Part shown: positions 34,001-46,000 of the stretch, piece by piece
How the letters are laid out: the number at the start of each line of letters is the position of its first letter
How positions within the stretch are numbered: the first letter of the stretch is position 1
Position numbers and translations under genes: made by a program
The notes under the pieces: generated by a model
What the model was told of the DNA's origin: nothing
The model's database searches: none
What the model saw: the letters and a program-made list of their open reading frames with translations, nothing else
NCBI GenBank assembly: GCA_964017195.1
Contig: OZ024890.1
Location: forward strand, 19,052,701 to 19,116,700
Direction of reading: 5' to 3'
Length of the DNA stretch: 64,000 bases
Origin: Siderastrea radians
Taxonomy: Eukaryota; Cnidaria; Anthozoa; Scleractinia; Rhizangiidae

Positions 34001-37000
34001 ATGTCTTGCTTTTATGTTTTTTTTGGGCCTGTTTGATCACATGCGATAAAATACCCCCCACCACAGGTGCCATGATCCCAGCTGCCACGCCCCCGGCTAA
34101 CAACCCTCGGCGTGTTTTGTTGGGTCGTCCAGGTAACCCTTTTTTGAATAGGTGACGGGCTTCAAATGTCACTTGTCTCTTTTTTTCCCCTAGAGATTGT
34201 TTGAGGGTAGGTCGAGGATGATTTAAACACCAACGAATCCGACGCGTCGTTTCTTTCCATCGTTCTTGTTGATTCCCCTTCCGTCATTGTAAATCAGCTC
34301 TTTGTTGAGTCCAATTGGAACGGGACGGGCGACGGGTGCCTCCTCGTTGCCGACCCATTTTTTTACTTGCGTCGACTTCGTTGCGTCGGTTGTAAGACGG
34401 TGATGGGGGAAGATTCGTCCACCAAGAGATGCGTGCGAAAGCGAATGGCCTCGTCACTTCGCGGATGATTGTCAATCAATAGGTAGCCGTAAGGTTTGGC
34501 TGTGGCATTTTTATAGAGTTCCCAAAATGCTTGACTGTCGCCTATCCAACGATTGCCCAACGCTTTGACTTAACGGGTGTCGGCGGGATTTCGAAATAAC
34601 ACGGTGTAATGGTAATTGCGATTTTGAGTCGCTTGTTCGCGACCTCCCGGATACAGGTTCTGCATCAACGTGATGGCAAACAATTCCAAGTGATGCGTCC
34701 CGCGCGTTAACAGTTGGGTGACTTGGAAGTATTGAACAGCTTCTTGCATTAAATCGTCCAGAATCAACATGCCCGGTCGTGCCTAGGGTGGAAACAGGGC
34801 TTCCAAGTCGTCGGGTAAGTTGGGATGAAAGATCACTCCCAAGGCTTGAAAGTCCTCAAAAATGGGTTGCCAATGGGAACCGTAACAATACACGATTTTT
34901 TTAAAAAAACAAGGGGATCCATCAGCTCGTCGAAAGTACACGGGGGCATCGCGCACTAAACGGTAGAGCCACGTGGTTTTGCCACTCAGGGAGGGTCCCC
35001 CCATTTGCATGTTCCCAGGCACCCGCAAACGCGGGTCGTACTCATCAGACATGGTGTTTTTACAAATGAATTTTATTGTTTTAAATCACATCCTTTATAT
35101 TCTTTTTTTTAGGAGCCTTCTAACAACAAGAACAGCAACAGAGGCTCATACATTTTTACACATAACAGGCATGGTTTTGACGCCGAATACAAATTTGAGG
35201 GCGTCCATTGGCTTGAAATAACGGGCGATGCTTCTGTGAAGATAAATCAAATAACTCGTGCATATGTTGAACGACCGCGGTGTCGTTGTACAGGGCATCG
35301 GTGGGCGAAAAATAATGTACAATCTTTTGTAAAGGTGTCCCACGGCATCGGTGATACAAGTAGTACAGGACATAATCCCCACACACGTCCGTGCTCCATT
35401 GTTGGAGGACCTGAGGGTTTTGTTGAAAGCTGTCAAAGCAATTCCAGTGGGGGTAGTAGGTGTCAGGTTTCATGGCATAACTGTCAAAGAACTCGCCTTG
35501 CTGGGGTCCCGTCCATAACAGGCCCACCCAATGTTGTCCTGGCAGGTCGATGGGATCGGTGTTAGCAATAGCACATCGTGGGTACGGGGCTTGGCATGGC
35601 ACTTGATCGGCGCCTTACACATCCAAGAAATAGCGTCGAATATAGGCATCTTGTTGACAGATGTTCCGTGATGTCCAAGTATTGTGCATGGTGTTTTTTT
35701 TTTTACACACTTCCTAAGGGAATGGGGCCTTGCACGGTGCCACGGTTGTCGACTTCCAACAGATGTTCGTCTGTATTATAGAAAAACAGGGCTTGAAGGG
35801 TAGGATTGCCACTGCTAAATCGCAGGCGGATATCCACCAACATGTGTAGCAAAGGGGTACTGGATTCCCCACCATCTTGTACAGCAGTCAGATCAAAGGG
35901 GACGATGAAGAAACCTTCATCAAACGTATCGGGATCCAAGAGATAAGCATCTCGTTTGTTTTTGCCCGAAGCATTCAGCAAAAGGTCATAGATTTCATAC
36001 TTGTGGGTCAGATTCAAACTGGCTTTAGGGACGGGCACCCCATTGGCCGTACATTCCACGGACAGACCATTCATGCGTGTAAAATTAAAAGGATTTTTTC
36101 CAAAATGTCCTTGGTAACGTTCGTCCTCCACCAAGACCATCCAAAACAACCGCAGGGCTCTTCCTCGAAACACGTCATTCAGATCTATTTGGGTCTGATT
36201 GGCTGGCAATTGATAGTTGTCACAGTGCATGCGGCGAAACGGGAAGGTCAGGGGGTTGACCACGCTGGTGGCTTCCACTTGTTCTTCCATGTACTTCACA
36301 ATGCTTTCTCTGGGAACGCGGTAAAACACACGGATGAAACATTGAGAGACCAACACTTCAAAGGACACTTTGTTACTCGAGGTGGCGGCTTGTCCAGTTC
36401 CATCATCTTTGTATTTACGGGCCATCAGAGCAAATTCAGGGCTATTGAATTCAATATCAAATTCCACTTTGGTGTTAGGTGGCACATTCTGTTCAATCTG
36501 CGTGAAATTACTGGGAATGGGAGTGACGTTGAATTCGTATTCGCCTGTGGTATTCACCAAGTTCTGTTGGCGAGCGATGCCGGAAGCATTTTGGCTAGCG
36601 GCATCATCCAGCTTGCCACCCCATTTCTCCATTTGTCCTGCTACATCTCGGTACCATCCTTGACGTTTCAGTTTAGACATTTCGTCCCACGGGTCGGATT
36701 CCAACAGGGTTTCAAAATATTGTCGGTAAGCCAAATTCACCCCCGAAGCAGATTCGGTCTCGGCATTGTTGACTTTGCAACGCACTTGACGGATGCAACT
36801 GTACCCAAAGTTATTGACGGGTCCAATGATGAATTGGGTGGTGGTGTTGTGATAGGCTGGCGCTTTGGCATCCGCTAGTTTAAATTTCACTTTCAAATGC
36901 AGTTCCATTTCCCGTGGGCAGAAGGGGTAAGGCCGATCATCGATCCGAATTTGCAACGGGGTGGACGACGTCGTCAAAGGTTTGATGTCTTGAAACTGCC

Positions 37001-40000
37001 ATTTGTATTCGGTGACATTGATAGGTCGTTGAGGACGATAGTTGTAAGGTCCTCGGTCCTCCTTTAAACTCAAGGTCGTGATGTCCATGGTGCTTGACGT
37101 GTGGCATCGTCTGTGAAAAAAATAGCCCGTGTCGCTCCTTTATATGCTTTTTCTTAGGGTAACCCTTGGAAACAGTGACTTCGACGCGGGCGACGACGAC
37201 GTCCCATGCCTACTTGGGGTCCTGAAATCACGCCGGGTAACACTCCAATGGGACGTTGACCCGCTCGACGAAACAATCGATTCAAGGTGGTTTGAGGATC
37301 CAACACCGACGAGCCTGTGATGTACTTGGATCGTTTCTTCTTCTTCTTGGAACCACTTGCTCCACGGCCACGTTGGGCTGCTTTCTTCATGAGTTCGGTG
37401 ATACCCAAAAATCCTCCTTTCTGTCGACCCGCTCCACGCCCATGTTGGACTGCTTTCTTTTGAATTCCCATCTTGATCAAATCCCCAATGGGTTCAATGA
37501 TGGGACCTAAAAATCCGCCTTTCTGTTTTCCCATGCCCCTCTGTTGGGAGAACAAAGAAGCTAACAAAGGGAGGATGCCTCCTTCTTGATACGGATCGGT
37601 GCCTGCTCGGTACGTGTTTCCTCCAGCACCTAGTTGTTCAAGCCAGGACGGCAAAGGTTGCACGCCCCCTTTCTGAGTTGTCTTCTTCTTCTTTTTTTTT
37701 TTTCCTGGGGGGTGCTTCTTCTTCATCTTTCTGACAAAAGGATTGACGAAATCGTTTAGCAGCTTGACACATCATGTCTTTGCCCACCGAGGCAGCACCT
37801 TGGCCAGCTAGAGCCCAGCGGGGGGACCACCCTCCTTCTTGGTAAGGCGGGGTGCCTTCCTTGTACGTCTGACCCCCAGCTTGAAAGGGGGGACTGACGT
37901 CCACCCAGTTGTGGAGGGCAAATCGTTTCTTCATCACCATGGTTCTCAATGACGGGAGGGCACGTCGGCGAAAATACAACGTGGCCGTCACTTCACCGCC
38001 TTGGAATGGAATGGGACGTCCTAAGTTGTCCCTTACATCGATTTTGATGTCGCGAAATTGCAACTGACTCAGGGGGTAAAAAATCAAGTGAGGGATGTAC
38101 ACATCTTCCAGGAGTTGTTTTTTGGTGTTGACCCCATGGGTTAAGATGACTTTGGCCATTTGGGATCCTATGTACACCGGTTCGATGATGTCACAGTGCA
38201 CGTAGATGTTTTGAAACGAGTTTTTCGAGATGGTGGCCCAGACACTGGTCTGACTGTGTTTGGCCATGGTATGACTGCGGGTCAATTCCACTTCCGTGGG
38301 TCGTCCATTAGCATCGCGTTGCGTGATTTCTACCGTCGGATGGCGTTGATTGGAGCGGTAGTAAAAGGGAACGTTCCAGGTCTCCCACTCCAAGTAACCC
38401 AAGACGCGGGCCAACCAACCCGGCATGTAGACGGAGAATTCCGCATCGGGAAACGTCCAGGTGTAAAATCCTTTCCCATCCAATTCCACTTTGAGAGAAA
38501 GAAAGGATGCTCTGTCGTTCTGAGGGGTGTTAGCTTCCATGACTCCCATCCAACCTTCCACCACGTCTTGGACGGTCACATAAGCACCCGCTGGGAGATA
38601 CGCCCACACATTGAACGTGCTGTTGTAATGCACCCGAAACTGTACTTGCCGATCTAGGATATTGTGCCACGTGTGGGGTAACAACAATTGCACTAAACCC
38701 ACTTCCCACGAAGAATCCAATTTCCACATCTCGGGGAGACGTAGACAAAACTCTGCGGGGTGGTTGTTAGGAAACACATCCTTTTGAGCCTTGCTCTCCA
38801 AGGTCACACGACGTACTCCTTGAAAACTCATGCCGAGGGAGGTTAAAGACGCGGGCGTAGGGCCGCGATGAAAATACGGCGACAAGCCGACCAGCCCGGT
38901 GTAGAATGGAATGCCCCGATTGTCGGCGTTTCTTAAATGCACTTGCAGTTGATTCAAATGGTGGGTGGGGGCTGCCAAGGTGCGAAAATCCAGATGTTGA
39001 GGATAGTACGCACACGTTTGGCCATAGGTCTGACTGGGTAAAGGCACGGTCCCCAAGACGTGACGTTGTCGACCTCCTGTGACACTCAATTCCACAATAT
39101 CCAGTTCCACGTAACATTTACTGAAATCCACATTCGACAAGACGATGTCTTCTCCCAAGGGGGTCTGCAAGTTGGGTAAGACTTGTAGATGTCCCGTCAC
39201 CAAGGAGGCCCCCACCACTTTGTCTAAACCGTGCGCAAAGCGCGCGCTCTTGAGAGGCGCCGCTTGCAATCCCGGCCCGGTTCCAGGCTCACCAAAACGA
39301 GGGGCGATGCCCCTCGCATGTGAGGAGTAAAGGGGCTAGGGTCTTGAATCCAGGCACCCATGTCAAAGACCGCTTTTTTTTCGAACATGAAATGAAGGCG
39401 TTCAATGGGGATGTTGAGATGGATGCGGACGCCTCCTAATTGATAGTCTTCCTGAATGATCCCCCCGTGATCCAGGTCTAAGCGCGAGACCACCCAATCA
39501 CCTTGGATATTGTTACCCGTGTCAGCATAGACGGTCTTGTGAGCCACGATGCGGGTTTGACCAGGACGGGTGGGATCCGGTTCGAGAAATCCCATAAACA
39601 GAGCCAACGATTCCCCCAAGTCATAATACCCTTCGGCCCACATTTCGATGGCATAATGGGTGGTAGGCCGAGTGGGGCTATCCTGGAGTGTCCAGATATA
39701 CTTGACTTTATCAGCCCCCATCAGCGTCAACGTGGCGTCGTTGATGTATTGTTTGATTCGTGGAAACGTGGTCGGTAAACTCCCAAAACCATGGGTGGCG
39801 AGATACGTATCGACAATGTCGCAGCGAAAATAATCCAGTTTCGGGTCGGTGGGAAAATTCATGTCGGTGGTGCCGGGCGTTTCCATGTGCAGTTGACCAT
39901 AATGATGCGTGCCACCAGACAAAGTGGGAATCACGGGCACCTTGAGTTGTTCAACCAAATCTTCCAAGACGTGACCTACATGCGTAAAGTGTTTGTGAGG

Positions 40001-43000
40001 GGACAATTGTAAGGTACGTAGAGGGGGACCCACTTGAGACAAATCCATGACATCGTAGTGAAAATCTTGTGGTGATTTAAGAACGGCATTGCCATAGGAA
40101 TGGGTGTAAACGAGACTCAAGAGAGCCACTTTCCAATCTTCACTTAACGAAACGCCGCTCGTACGGTGGTCACCCCCGGTTCCAAAGGATGCGTGCCTTG
40201 GTCGGCACTGTTCAAGTACAAGACAAAATCACGTGGGTGGGTTTCACTCATACTGTTTCAACGCTCGGGTGGGAATCCACGAACGATAACTGGGAGCCAC
40301 CCCTTGCCAATTCACCAACACTTGACGCTTAAATACAAGGGACCACGTCCCTTGTATTTAAGCTTTTTCTTGACACGCTAGTGGTTGGGCCAAGGTTGTA
40401 CTTTTTGAAGTTGCGGTTCGTAAAAACGACCTAGCACTTTTTCATCTTGCCATGTTTTTAACTTGTAATAATTGACACCGTCGTACAGCAAGCGATGACG
40501 TGCGCTCACCACGTACACGTCTTGACTAAACGTCCCGCGATAACTCTGGGGTCCAAAGGCACCTCACTTGACACGTTTGGAGGTACGTACAAAATCCCCC
40601 ACTCGAAATTGGTAAGGGGCCAGAGGGGCCGTGGGTTTGTACAGACGACGCCAAATCACCGACGCGTTGTCTGGGGTGACATCCGTGGGAGCCATCTGGG
40701 TGGACGAGTGAATGCGGGTGTTGTACTGTTGCACAAGGTCTGGCAAAGCTTCCAGGTACTTCGGGGTGTTGTGAGCCGTCATGTACTTGTAAGTGAGTTC
40801 TTTCAAAGTCCGATTAAATCGTTCGACCACCGCTGCTTTGGGTTCCCCTCGGGTCGAATAATGCTGAATATCATAGTCGTCCAACAATTGTTGGACATGC
40901 TTATTGTAGAATTCTTTACCCTGATCGGTTTGTAAGTAGGTGGGACGACGATCTGGGTGGGTTTCTAACACATACTGCAATGCATCCCGGACGGCCGTGC
41001 CTCGTTTACTCTTTAAACCCACCACCCAAGCGTACTTGGACAACACATCAATGATGGTCAACAGATAACGAGTACGTTTGTTGGCTGCAATCAATTGACG
41101 ATCTTGCATTTCCACCAGGTCCGCTTGCCAGGTACTATCCAAATTAGGATCGACCACCGTTTTGGAACGAGGAAACCGCACGTGGCGCGGGCGATGTAAT
41201 GTATAGGTGGGTTCTCCTTGCAAATAGCGTAACGTGGTTGGCTGGGGAATACCCAGGGAACGGCCCGCCTCCAAGAGAGATTGGGTGTTCCCACTCAGGG
41301 CATAGGGACTGTCGTCCCCTAGATACAAGTATTCCAACGAGGACGGAGACGACGCTTTCATGACACTGATTTTCAATGAGAATAACATGTTTTTAATGCA
41401 AAATCATGGTTTTTTATAAGCTTGTTTCTTCTCTAACAAAGATACACGGGTGGCGTTCAAACGGGGTGGGGCACGAAGATGGCCCTGATCCACACTGTCA
41501 CCGGCCACTGGCACGTGTTTGAAACGCGCGCGATACTTTTGAGTATAGGCATCGGGTACAGGCGGTGCAAAGTCGGTGATGGTGTCGTCCAAGGTTTGCA
41601 TCTTGACCAGAAAGGTATCTTCGTCAAACGGAAGACCTCGCACGTAATTGCGTAGTTCAGTCAGGGTCTTGGCATAGGTGGTGAAAGCAAAATGACACAT
41701 GTCCATTTTGATAGGATATTTTTTAAAATCGTTCCATCCTTTGAGAGCCACTTCTAAGGCGGCCAAACAAGTAACCCACAGACTGTCCTCCATCAGGGAA
41801 CCGACCACCATCCCGACGGCGGTCACCACCAGGGCCAAGGCGTTCAAGGAAGCGTGAAGCCACTTGAAATGAAAATACCTTTGACGGTAACACCACCATT
41901 GAGAATGATAGAACGCGTACAAAGCATCTAATTCGTACAAAAGGTCAGGTTCCACCGCCGCGGTTTCCAAATGGGTGCCCTCCAAGAGGGACACAGGCGT
42001 CCAAGATGTCATGGTTCTTCTTTTTGGAAAGCTTGGTATCATCTTTCTTAAATGTCTTTTTTGGACTCTGTCAAGGGTTCCGGTGAGGGGCCGGGCGAGG
42101 GGTCTAGAGCAGGGGGTGGTACCACCGTGTCTCCGGTGTGTTTTCGTTTGGTTTTCTTGGGTTTGGGTTCCTTCACCCCTCCTTTTTTTTGGTCTACTTC
42201 TTCTTCTGCATGTTTCTTGGGAAAAGCTACATAAAAATCAACCGGCCAGGGGATCCCAGTGCTCTTGTAAGCGTATTCAAATTAATCCCACGCTTGACAC
42301 AATTCCATGGTTTTCATCGATAAGAGTCCTAGGGAGGTCATCAACTGAGTTTGAGCGATCAGACTCAATTCGGGGGAACCGGCCACGATCAGGTCGGTCA
42401 TTCGATTACTAAACTGTAACAAATTGTACCCCAAATTATTCAACAAGTGTTGCAAGTGAAGCTCTTCCTTGCCACGGAGCGCCATCCTACACGTCTGGTC
42501 TCGACTGCGTCTAAGGGGTAAATGAACGAAAGGGACGGGGAGATGGGTTTTTATAGGTGTGGGCGACCCCCCAAAGATATTAGAAAAAATATTTTTTTAT
42601 TGTGTCTCTCTACCCTGCCCAGAAAAAAGCATAAAAAACCCGTCACTCCTGCATCGCGTTTCAAAACTTTGCTTTTTATTGTAAACAAGTTGCTATGACT
42701 ACTACTACTGTTATTGTTGAAAAATTAAAATACATGTTCTCGATCACACTGGCCACAATCTATGATCTTGTCAGACATTAAGTCCAATTTTCTCCACAAC
42801 AGGAGGAGTGGGATCGTTTCGAGCGAGTGGAGATCAGCATGTCATCCGTAAGACGTGTTTTACATTTTTGACTGTCTTTAATGAGAACTTGGAAGAAGAT
42901 GTATTTACATGGAGTTTTTTCTTCTTTCACAAGGTGAGTTGACTGAAGAGGAAGCGTCTCAATGCAATTAGGAACAGTGGCGACAGTTAGACGACTATTA

Positions 43001-46000
43001 CAGAGAGTTTTAGTTCATTGAAAACAGTTCGCGTGTCTTTACTTGGTCGTGTCTTGTCTTTGTTTTTTTCGTTCTTGGGTTTCAAGGGTTTGTCAGCCCA
43101 TTGAAAGAAAGGACATTGATCCTCGGGTGTTTCTTTGCATGTGAAATAAGGGCGGTTGGGGTTGGCTTGGGATCGGCTGATTCGTAAGACCACGGGTTCT
43201 TCACAGTCACACACCAGGGTTCTTTTGAGATAATCAGGATGGAGTTTTTCATTAATGATCTTGAGATAAGTGGCGATTTGATCTTGATGACAAAAGAGGC
43301 CACATTTCTTTTCTTGGCATTTGATGTAAGTGTCTCCTGTGGTTTGGGCTTGAAAGCAAGTTAGGTCTGTTTGATGCATAGGACAGACAACGGATTGACA
43401 AGCTTGTTTCGTAGGCGGTAGTTGTACTTGATAACTAGCAGCAGGCGGATTTAACAAATTGAGAATATTGTCACCATTGAATAAGTCATCCATATTGATG
43501 AGTGGTGGTGGCGGCGGCGGTACTGGTGGTGGTGACAATGTGGTCGTTGTAGGTGTTGACGGTACTGGTGGTGGTGGTGGTGGTGGTGGTGAAGAAGGAT
43601 CCACTTGGGGTGGTTTTTTGATTTTGATTTTTTTGTCTTTTTTGGACTTTTTCTCCGTGGGTGCAGGGGGTAAAGCAGTGACCATCTCTTCGAGTTGTTG
43701 CAAAGGTCTCTTCGTGGCCATGGTGAATTGAAGAGAGAAAGAATGAAAAAAGAACACGCTATTTTATAGGCGATGATGACGTGATGTTGACGTGATCTTA
43801 GCTAGGATTGGTGGAGACAAAAAAATAGGGGTCAACGTTCAGGTCCATCGGGTATGTCGATGCCCACCCATCCACGTTGACGTAAGGTTGCACGTGACCA
43901 CCCAAAAATGTTATCCACGTCTTCATGGGTGAAACCCAAAAGTTCATAGGTGAACGTACTAAATTGGCGTCGAAAAGACACGATTTCTTCTAAAATTTGT
44001 TCTGTCACGATGTCGGGGCTCGTGATGTGCATGATGAATTCGATGTCGTTAGGTTGCCAACACGGGACGTCCATGTGATATTGGGTCAGTAGATTGCGCC
44101 ACGATTGATACACCAAATCCAAAGACAGATGACGTAACCCTTCTTTGATGGCCTCATTAATATGATGCATGTGAAGTAAGGCTTCTTCGCTGTAAATGGG
44201 TTGAACAGGTGGTTCTAGATCGTGCACGTGACGATGAATGTATTTGAGAATGGCCACGATCCAACATCGTTTCCATTGACACTCCACCACCTCTTGATAA
44301 AAACGTGTGCCATAATCGATATTGCCTGTGGCTGTAAAAGGGGACTCCATTTTGAATGGTGGACGGGTGTTACGTTTGCTTTTTCCAAAAACATGAGTCC
44401 ATGCACGAAAGCGTCTCTTCATTGATCTGGCCAAAAACAGTGACGAGAAAAACAAGAATCAGCTGTATATAAAGGAGACGAGCTGTCAATCAAGTCATCT
44501 ATAAAAAAGGATGTTTTTTCCGAGGTTGTCTTTTGATGATGGCATTGACGCGTGTCACTAAAGAATGTCTTTGGCGCTTAGTGATGCGAAGTGCAGGTAT
44601 TTCGGCAGATCGTTTTGATGATTTAGAGAAAACGGCTGATCCTCGTCAAGTGTTATTGGACCTCATCGCAGAAAAAAGACAAGAAGGGAACGATTTTACA
44701 CCTTATTTTATTGCTTACATGGAAGGAATGCGCCATTATTTACCCCCGCAAGACTATCGAGATCTTCGACAATGGGTATTTAACACCATGAGTCACGTGA
44801 TTCCCACCTATAAAACATTGTTTTCGATGTTGCTGAGTGGGTTAGCAGGCTGTGTATTGGATGTCGTTTGGCGTTATGGGCAAACGGCAGTAACGTTTGG
44901 AACGTAAAGTGTTGAAAGCTTATTAGGATCCAAGAAATCCTGGTAGTTATGGCGGATTACAACTGGCTGTCAAAAACAATCGTGGGGACCGTCCATTGAA
45001 CATTAAAAAATCTATTTAACTCACCTCTCTATCTTTTCAACGCATTATTTTTTGTTAGCATGGCAAGTAACACCGAGTCCGACGATGATCTTAATGAGTA
45101 TATGGAAAGATGGGAACAACAACGCGGCGCCCTGGGTCGACGAGGACATTATCAATTTCGACGTGTTAAATTCCGAGAACGTCAAGCCAAGCGCTATGGA
45201 ATCACACGTACAAGCTATCACTTACGCGTGGAAAACCCACCAGAGAGTTTTCCAGAAGGGCATGGCAATATTGTGCGCGCGTTTGAAGAAGGATTGGCTG
45301 ACGTTATCGAAGATCTCACCGAGTCCATGCCAGACCATGACAGAATTCAAATTTATTTATCTTCCAACCGATTTCAATCGGCCCACACCTCAGCCAATGT
45401 AACTGTCGGCGATTGGCGAGACCCCTTATCCGGGGCCCGCCGCATTTTGCATCAGATTAGTAAAATGTTGAACTCAAATGAGAACTTTGAAGTCGATGAC
45501 AGTTTGCAGTTGGATGTGACGCACATCACCATGCCAGAACCAGCTAGCCCACAAGATTCTTATGGATATAAACAACACATTCCATACGGATCACACCAGT
45601 CATGAATTTGCCCGCTCTCATCACTTCACTTCAAACAGCCAATCGCCAAATTGACGACTTACAAGATACTATACATCACTGGCAAATCAAATACCATCAA
45701 CTATACCATCAATACTTTCAACTTCAACAACAACTATGGTGTAAAAGCTGTCGATCTACTTTTGAGATAGAACAAGACATCGAACTTTGTGCAAGCTGCT
45801 CTCATCGTCTACAAAAACTAGACAACCTCCAATCTCCCTCCAGTTCGTCATGCCCACAAGTGACTACCACATCTACAGTGGAGGAGCCATCGGCATTGAT
45901 GAATACGCAATGGAAACCTATCCTCCACTAAAACAAGTTCACTTTCAAGAATACGTTGTCAGTTTCAAATACAAATACAATCAATCTCCGTCCATCATGA

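Noticed and set aside
33862..35617. Stop-codon reassignment in the virus
   Set aside because: All three stop codons occur in frame across genes, and normal stops end the intact ones, so decay is simpler.
31978..38657. Long plus-strand ORFs opposite the viral capsid and penton genes
   Set aside because: They are antisense shadows of the minus-strand coding sequence; their lengths follow from its codon bias.
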